From Deltaproteobacteria bacterium (GTDB lineage Bacteria > Myxococcota > UBA727 > VGSZ01), in the NCBI GenBank assembly GCA_016177705.1, contig JACOUT010000002.1, forward strand, positions 62,001-126,000: a stretch of DNA of 64,000 nt. Reading direction: 5' to 3'. Positions 60,103 through 64,000 of the stretch are shown one piece after another. Position 1 is the first letter of the stretch. Each line of letters starts with the position of its first letter. Made by a program: the position numbers and the translations under genes. The notes under the pieces are model-generated. The model did no database searches. It was not told the DNA's origin and saw only the letters and a program-made list of their open reading frames with translations.

Positions 60103-62262
60103 TCAGACGAGCGAGGACAGCGCCAGCCGGACCTCGAGGTCCTCGGGCGCGCGGCGCACGCACTCCTGCAAGAGGCTCTTGGCGCGCGCTTGGTCGCCCT
60201 CGGAGGCCGCCGAGAGGGCGATGAAGAACAGCGGGCGCATCGACTGCGGGTGAGCGCGCAGCGCGTTCATCAGCCGCCCGAGGCCCTCGTTCTTCGCCCC
60301 CGACAAGACCAGTGTCCACGCGTGGTAGGCGAGGTAGTCGGGGTCGTTCGGGCGGCTCGCCACCGCCAGCTCGAAGCAGCCGAGCGCGAGGGTCAGCGCC
60401 CCCTCGGCGAGCGCGGTCTGCCCCTGCAGGAACGCGTCCTCACCGGCCGCGCGCCGCGGCGCCGGCGCGGCGGCGAGCGGCGGCGGCGGAGGCAAGCCCG
60501 GCGGGCGCGGCACCGCCTCGGCGGCGGGCTGAAACCACGCTGGCGCCGCGCTCGGCGGCGCCGCCGGCGGTGGCGATGCCGGCGCGCGCGGCCCGAGGTG
60601 ACGGGCGTCGTACGCAGCGCGGCGGGCCTGGTCGGAGAACTGGCCTTGCAGCTCCTCGAGCAGCGCCCACAGCTCGCGCGCCGCCGCCGCCGCCGGCCCG
60701 AGCGGCTTGTGCTCGACGGCGGCGCGGCCAACCTTGGTCTCGAGCGCGCGAAGACCCTCGAGCACCTCCGACGAGGTCGCGTCGGTGGCCAAGCCGAGCA
60801 GGCTGTAGACGGTGGTGCTCTTGCCCATCGCCAGCGTGGACGAGACCTCGGTGGCGGCGTCGCGGTCGACCAAGGTGATCTTGCCGGTGCCCCGCAGCGT
60901 GTCGGGCACCGGGCGCGAGTCGGGCTGCGGATCGTCGGGCAGCGACACCAGGCCGGCCAACCAGGCGGCGTACAGATCCGAGGGCGAGGAGCGCCGCGCC
61001 AGCTCGACCACGGTGGACGCGCCGGCGAGCACGGCGCCCGGCAGCGTCGACGACGGGCGCGCGCGCGCCACGGCCAGCAGCAGATCCTCGAACTTCGGGT
61101 GCGGCGTCAACGCCTTGCCCTTGTGGGCGGCGACGAAGCGCTCGGCCTCCGTCCGCTGCGTCTCGTCGAGGCCCCAGCCGAGGATGGCGTCCAACACCGG
61201 CAGCGAGGTGAGCGCGAGCTTCTCGGCGGGGCCGGCGCCTTCCTCGACAGCGAGCCGTCCGCTCCACGACAGCGCGCGGCGCACGCGCGCCACCAGCTGT
61301 TCGTCGACGAAGCCGAGCGCCTCGTCGGCGGTACAGAAGCCGAGCGACAACAGCGCCTCGGCGACGCGCTCGCCCTTCTCGGCGATGCGCGTGTTGAGCT
61401 GCCGCATCTGCTCGGTGGTGAGCCGGCCCTGCTTCCACAGCCGCTCGCCGAGCAGGTGCTCACGCAGGTTGTCGGTGGCGCCGACCACCACGCCGTGCAG
61501 CATGGCGATGCTGAGCTGCGACGAGCCGTCGGTGAAGCGCACCAGGCCATCGAGGCGTCCTCGCGCGCAGGCGAGCAGTGCGCGCGCCACGTCGACGCCG
61601 CCGCTGACCTGCAGCTCCTTGGGTAGCGGCGGCGCGGGCGGTGGTGGCCGTGGCGTATGTGGCGGCGCGCGAACCCCGTCCGTGGACGCAGGCGGCGAGG
61701 GGCGCGGCATGTCCGGTGGCGCGCGCAGCGGGTCGCGCGCGCCGTCCGGCGCGGCCGGGCGAGGAGCCGGCGCCGGCGACATGGTGCGCGGCGGCGCCTT
61801 CGAAGGGCTCGGCGTGAAGGTACGCGGCGGCGCCTTGGCGGCCGGCGTGGGCGTCAAGGTGCGCGGCGGAGCGGCGGCGGCCTTCTTCGCGCGGTAGCGC
61901 AGCATCACCTCGAGCAGCTTCTCCTTCAGCTCGGGCAGCACGAAGGGCTTGGTGAAGTACGCGTCGATGCCGGCGCGGCGCGCGTCGCGCTCCGCCTTGG
62001 GGCTGCGGAATGCCGCCGTCACCATCACGATGCCGACGTACTGCCCGCGCGGGTCGGCGCGGATCGCCTCCGCCACCTCGAAGCCCGACTTCTTCGGCAT
62101 CAGGCCGTCGGTCAGCACCAGGTCGAAGTCGCCGTTCTTCCACGCGGTGATGCCCGCGTCGCCGTCGGCCTGGGCGTCGACCGCGAAGCCGCTCCTGCGC
62201 AGGAACCGCTCCATCAGACCGCGGATGTCCGCGTCGTCCTCGATCAGCAGGATGCGCGCCAC
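60103..62262 (-). CDS. response regulator with PATAN-like (DUF4388), DnaJ-like and TPR regions
   Basis: 719-residue protein from GTG 62262. The receiver has ILLIEDDADIRGLMERF, VLTDGLMPKKSG (Asp acceptor) and YFTKPFVLPELK. A Pro-rich linker (about 130-225) follows. Then comes a DUF4388/PATAN-like domain (VDVARALLACARGRLDGLVRF), a weak DnaJ-like segment (TVYSLLGLATDATSSEVLEGLRAL), more Pro/Ala linker and TPR helices at the end (GALTLALGCFELAVASRPNDPDYLAYHAWTL, then GDQARAKSLLQECVRRAPEDLEVRLALSSL). Such layouts occur in myxobacterial motility and polarity regulators. No DNA-binding domain is present, so output is by protein interaction. Confidence 0.82.
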   Translation of the reverse strand: MARILLIEDDADIRGLMERFLRRSGFAVDAQADGDAGITAWKNGDFDLVLTDGLMPKKSGFEVAEAIRADPRGQYVGIVMVTAAFRSPKAERDARRAGIDAYFTKPFVLPELKEKLLEVMLRYRAKKAAAAPPRTLTPTPAAKAPPRTFTPSPSKAPPRTMSPAPAPRPAAPDGARDPLRAPPDMPRPSPPASTDGVRAPPHTPRPPPPAPPLPKELQVSGGVDVARALLACARGRLDGLVRFTDGSSQLSIAMLHGVVVGATDNLREHLLGERLWKQGRLTTEQMRQLNTRIAEKGERVAEALLSLGFCTADEALGFVDEQLVARVRRALSWSGRLAVEEGAGPAEKLALTSLPVLDAILGWGLDETQRTEAERFVAAHKGKALTPHPKFEDLLLAVARARPSSTLPGAVLAGASTVVELARRSSPSDLYAAWLAGLVSLPDDPQPDSRPVPDTLRGTGKITLVDRDAATEVSSTLAMGKSTTVYSLLGLATDATSSEVLEGLRALETKVGRAAVEHKPLGPAAAAARELWALLEELQGQFSDQARRAAYDARHLGPRAPASPPPAAPPSAAPAWFQPAAEAVPRPPGLPPPPPLAAAPAPRRAAGEDAFLQGQTALAEGALTLALGCFELAVASRPNDPDYLAYHAWTLVLSGAKNEGLGRLMNALRAHPQSMRPLFFIALSAASEGDQARAKSLLQECVRRAPEDLEVRLALSSLV

Positions 62263-62301
62263 CCTCGCAAGATAACTCCATGCTGGTATTCTCCAGGCTC
62301 C

Positions 62302-62808
62302 ATGCGCATGGTGTCCCTGTTTGTCACGCTGGCCGTCGCCGGTTGCGCCAAGGCGCCCTTCTCGGTCGACGAGCTTGCCCGCTGGCGCGCGCAGTTCCTG
62401 GAGGAGCACAACGCCGTGCGCCGCGCGCCCGTGCCCGCCGCCGATCCGGCGCTGCCCGCGCTCGACAACAACAGCGCCCTCGGTGGGCTCGCGCTGCAGT
62501 GGGCCGAGGGGTGCGTGTGGGAGCACAGCGGCAACGGCTACGGCGAGAACCTGGCGTTCTTCTCCGGCGAGGACTCCACCCCCGCCGACGTGGTCGACGC
62601 CTGGGCCGCCGAGGCCGCCGACTTCGACTACCAGGCCAACACCTGCGTAGAGGGGGCGCAGTGCGGGCACTACACGCAGATCGTGTGGCGGCGCACCGAG
62701 TTGGTCGGTTGCGGCGCCGCGCGCTGCAACGTCGGCGGCGTCGACGGCATCCTGTGGGTGTGCAACTACAACCCGGCCGGCAACGTCGTCGGCCAGCAGC
62801 CGTACTGA
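62302..62808 (+). CDS. CAP-superfamily (SCP/PR1) lipoprotein
   Basis: 168-residue lipoprotein: signal MRMVSLFVTLAVAGC, then a CAP domain. Family motifs are FLEEHNAVRR, LALQWAEGC, NGYGENLAF, VVDAWAAEAADFDYQANTC, GHYTQIVWRRTELVGCG and ILWVCNYNPAGN. The GHYTQIVW block with conserved His, Glu and Cys is diagnostic. CAP proteins bind lipids or act at surfaces; bacterial members are poorly known. It stands alone between the convergent response-regulator start and the PBP gene end. Confidence 0.94.
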   Translation: MRMVSLFVTLAVAGCAKAPFSVDELARWRAQFLEEHNAVRRAPVPAADPALPALDNNSALGGLALQWAEGCVWEHSGNGYGENLAFFSGEDSTPADVVDAWAAEAADFDYQANTCVEGAQCGHYTQIVWRRTELVGCGAARCNVGGVDGILWVCNYNPAGNVVGQQPY

Positions 62809-62811
62809 CGA

Positions 62812-64000
62812 TCAATCAACGCGGTAGCGCACGGTCTGCACGAGACGTCCGTCGACGAACAGCGTCAGCTCGTGGGCGCCGGGCGCGGCGTCGAGCCAGG
62901 TCGCGTGCGGTGGCGCCAGCGTGCGTGGCGGAGCGCCGTCGAGCGCGATGCGCACGTCTTCGGTTGCGGCGGCGTCGACGCGCACCGGGATCCCCTGCCC
63001 CGACGGCACCGTGGCGTCGACGACGAACTCGTCGCCGTCCAGCGGCGACAGCAGCCGCACCGCGCGCGCGCGCGTCGGACAGGACGCCATGCCGTCGGCC
63101 AGCGCGAGCCCTTCGCCGCGCGCCCAGGAGCGAAAGCGCGGCGGCAGCTCGAGCGCAGGCCCCACGCGCGAGGCGCAGCCGGCGGGCGTGCTGGCGACCC
63201 GCGTGTGGCTGGTGCAGCGCTCGCGCGGGGTCGTGCCCGGCAGGAAGCGCTCGGCCACCGCGTGTCCGCAGTGCGGGCCGGCGAGCAGGCCGGAGAGCGG
63301 GCAGACGGCGGCGCTCTCGAACCTGCCCTCGTCGACCAGGCGCGCCGGCGCGATCTCGCGCATGGCCGCGAGCATGACGCGGCGGAAGATGCGCCCCGCC
63401 CCGGTGATGCCCGAGACGTTGTGCATCGGCGTACCGTCGAAGTTGCCGGCCCACACCGCCACCGTGCGCTCACGCGTGAAGCCCGCGGTCCAGTTGTCGA
63501 CGTAGGCGCGGCTCGTGCCCGTCTTGGCGGCAACCGGGAACGGCAGGTCGAGGGCGTTGTCGCGCCCGAACGCCGGCGCGCGCGACACGTCGTCTACCAG
63601 CACGTCCGTCAGCAGAGCCACGGCGTCCTCGGGCAGGAAGCGCACCGGCACGCCCGCCGGCACCGGCGCCGCCGAGCCACCGGCGGCACCCTGCCGGTGC
63701 AGCAGCTCGACGACCGACGTGGCCACGCCGCCGTTGGCCAGGCCTCGATAGCCGTTGGCCAGCTCGAGCAGCGTCACGTCGCCGTCGCCGAGCACGATAC
63801 CGACGCCGTAGTGCTCGGCGCTCTCGTCGAGCGAGGCGAAGCCGGCGGCGCGCAGCGTGTCGAGGATTCGCGCCGGCCCGAGGCGCTCGGCGAGCTGCAC
63901 CGCCGGGATGTTGTAGCTGTTCTGCAGCGCGGCGCGCAGCCGCACCGGCCCGTGCACGCGCTCGTCGTAGTTGCGCGGCGCGTAGCTGCCGGTGTCGGTG
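62812..64000 (-). CDS. penicillin-binding protein 1C-like, C-terminal part
   Basis: Partial gene; its 5' part lies beyond the right edge. The visible 396 residues include the end of the transpeptidase domain: NYDERVHGPVRLRAALQNSYNIPAV (second motif SYN), then VAAKTGTSRAYVDNWTAG (KTG motif). Next are conserved segments PTPMHNVSGITGAGRIF-like (here GTPMHNVSGITGAG), VCPLSGLLAGPHCGHAVAERFLPGT and a C-terminal beta domain typical of PBP1C (BiPBP_C). The SxxK serine and the glycosyltransferase domain would be upstream of the window. It cross-links peptidoglycan in the periplasm. Confidence 0.92.
   Translation of the reverse strand, partial: TDTGSYAPRNYDERVHGPVRLRAALQNSYNIPAVQLAERLGPARILDTLRAAGFASLDESAEHYGVGIVLGDGDVTLLELANGYRGLANGGVATSVVELLHRQGAAGGSAAPVPAGVPVRFLPEDAVALLTDVLVDDVSRAPAFGRDNALDLPFPVAAKTGTSRAYVDNWTAGFTRERTVAVWAGNFDGTPMHNVSGITGAGRIFRRVMLAAMREIAPARLVDEGRFESAAVCPLSGLLAGPHCGHAVAERFLPGTTPRERCTSHTRVASTPAGCASRVGPALELPPRFRSWARGEGLALADGMASCPTRARAVRLLSPLDGDEFVVDATVPSGQGIPVRVDAAATEDVRIALDGAPPRTLAPPHATWLDAAPGAHELTLFVDGRLVQTVRYRVD

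Overview
The window is a very GC-rich, almost fully coded stretch of a bacterial chromosome. Everything points to Myxococcota (formerly Deltaproteobacteria), possibly near Haliangium-like lineages. The clues are eight secreted proteins with long Glu-Gly hexamer-encoded linkers, a MYXO-CTERM-like C-terminal anchor, Ser/Thr kinases fused to other signalling modules, Cys-rich CxxDxDC surface lipoproteins, and microcompartment shell proteins resembling those of Haliangium ochraceum. No rRNA, tRNA, CRISPR array, insertion sequence or phage gene was seen. No gene-free gap exceeds about 160 bases.

Layout. 1-7.9 kb: start of a GH92 mannosidase-like lipoprotein (cut by the window edge), then surface lipoproteins with Glu-Gly linkers and a multi-domain carboxypeptidase-regulatory/GATase-like protein. 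7.9-11.2 kb: translationally coupled pair of a tandem ATP-grasp ligase and an S58 (DmpA-type) aminopeptidase. 11.3-18.3 kb: RlmM-like methyltransferase, BNR-type protein with C-terminal anchor, lysoplasmalogenase-like protein, DUF420 pair, TlpA-like thioredoxin, Cys-rich lipoprotein, ClpP. 18.3-24.8 kb: lipoproteins, a BMC-T shell protein next to inorganic pyrophosphatase, and a duplicated parallel beta-helix lipoprotein. 24.8-27.7 kb: bacterial microcompartment operon (BMC-T, BMC-H, BMC-P, CoA-acylating aldehyde dehydrogenase). 27.8-32.8 kb: zinc-ribbon protein, DUF1684, methyltransferase, secreted GATase-like protein, ThrE exporter. 32.8-37.6 kb: Spy-like sensor, micro-protein and two-component system, then a LemA/TPM-domain operon. 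37.6-48.2 kb: a 3,160-residue type I fatty acid synthase flanked in one operon by its TetR regulator and holo-ACP synthase. 48.3-52.2 kb: amidase, then a nitrogen module (rhodanese-like lipoprotein, AmtB, an atypical PII). 52.4-57.2 kb: two Ser/Thr kinases and small envelope proteins. 57.2-64 kb: CapA-like protein, lipoprotein, multi-domain response regulator, CAP-domain lipoprotein, and the C-terminal part of a PBP1C-type penicillin-binding protein.

The most notable systems are the TetR-FAS I-AcpS operon, in which all genes overlap by four bases and two near-identical operators lie upstream; the microcompartment locus, which has shell proteins and an aldehyde dehydrogenase but no recognisable signature enzyme; and the ATP-grasp/S58 peptidase pair, which looks like a biosynthesis-hydrolysis couple for an unusual peptide. 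All function calls come from reading translated sequence without database searches.
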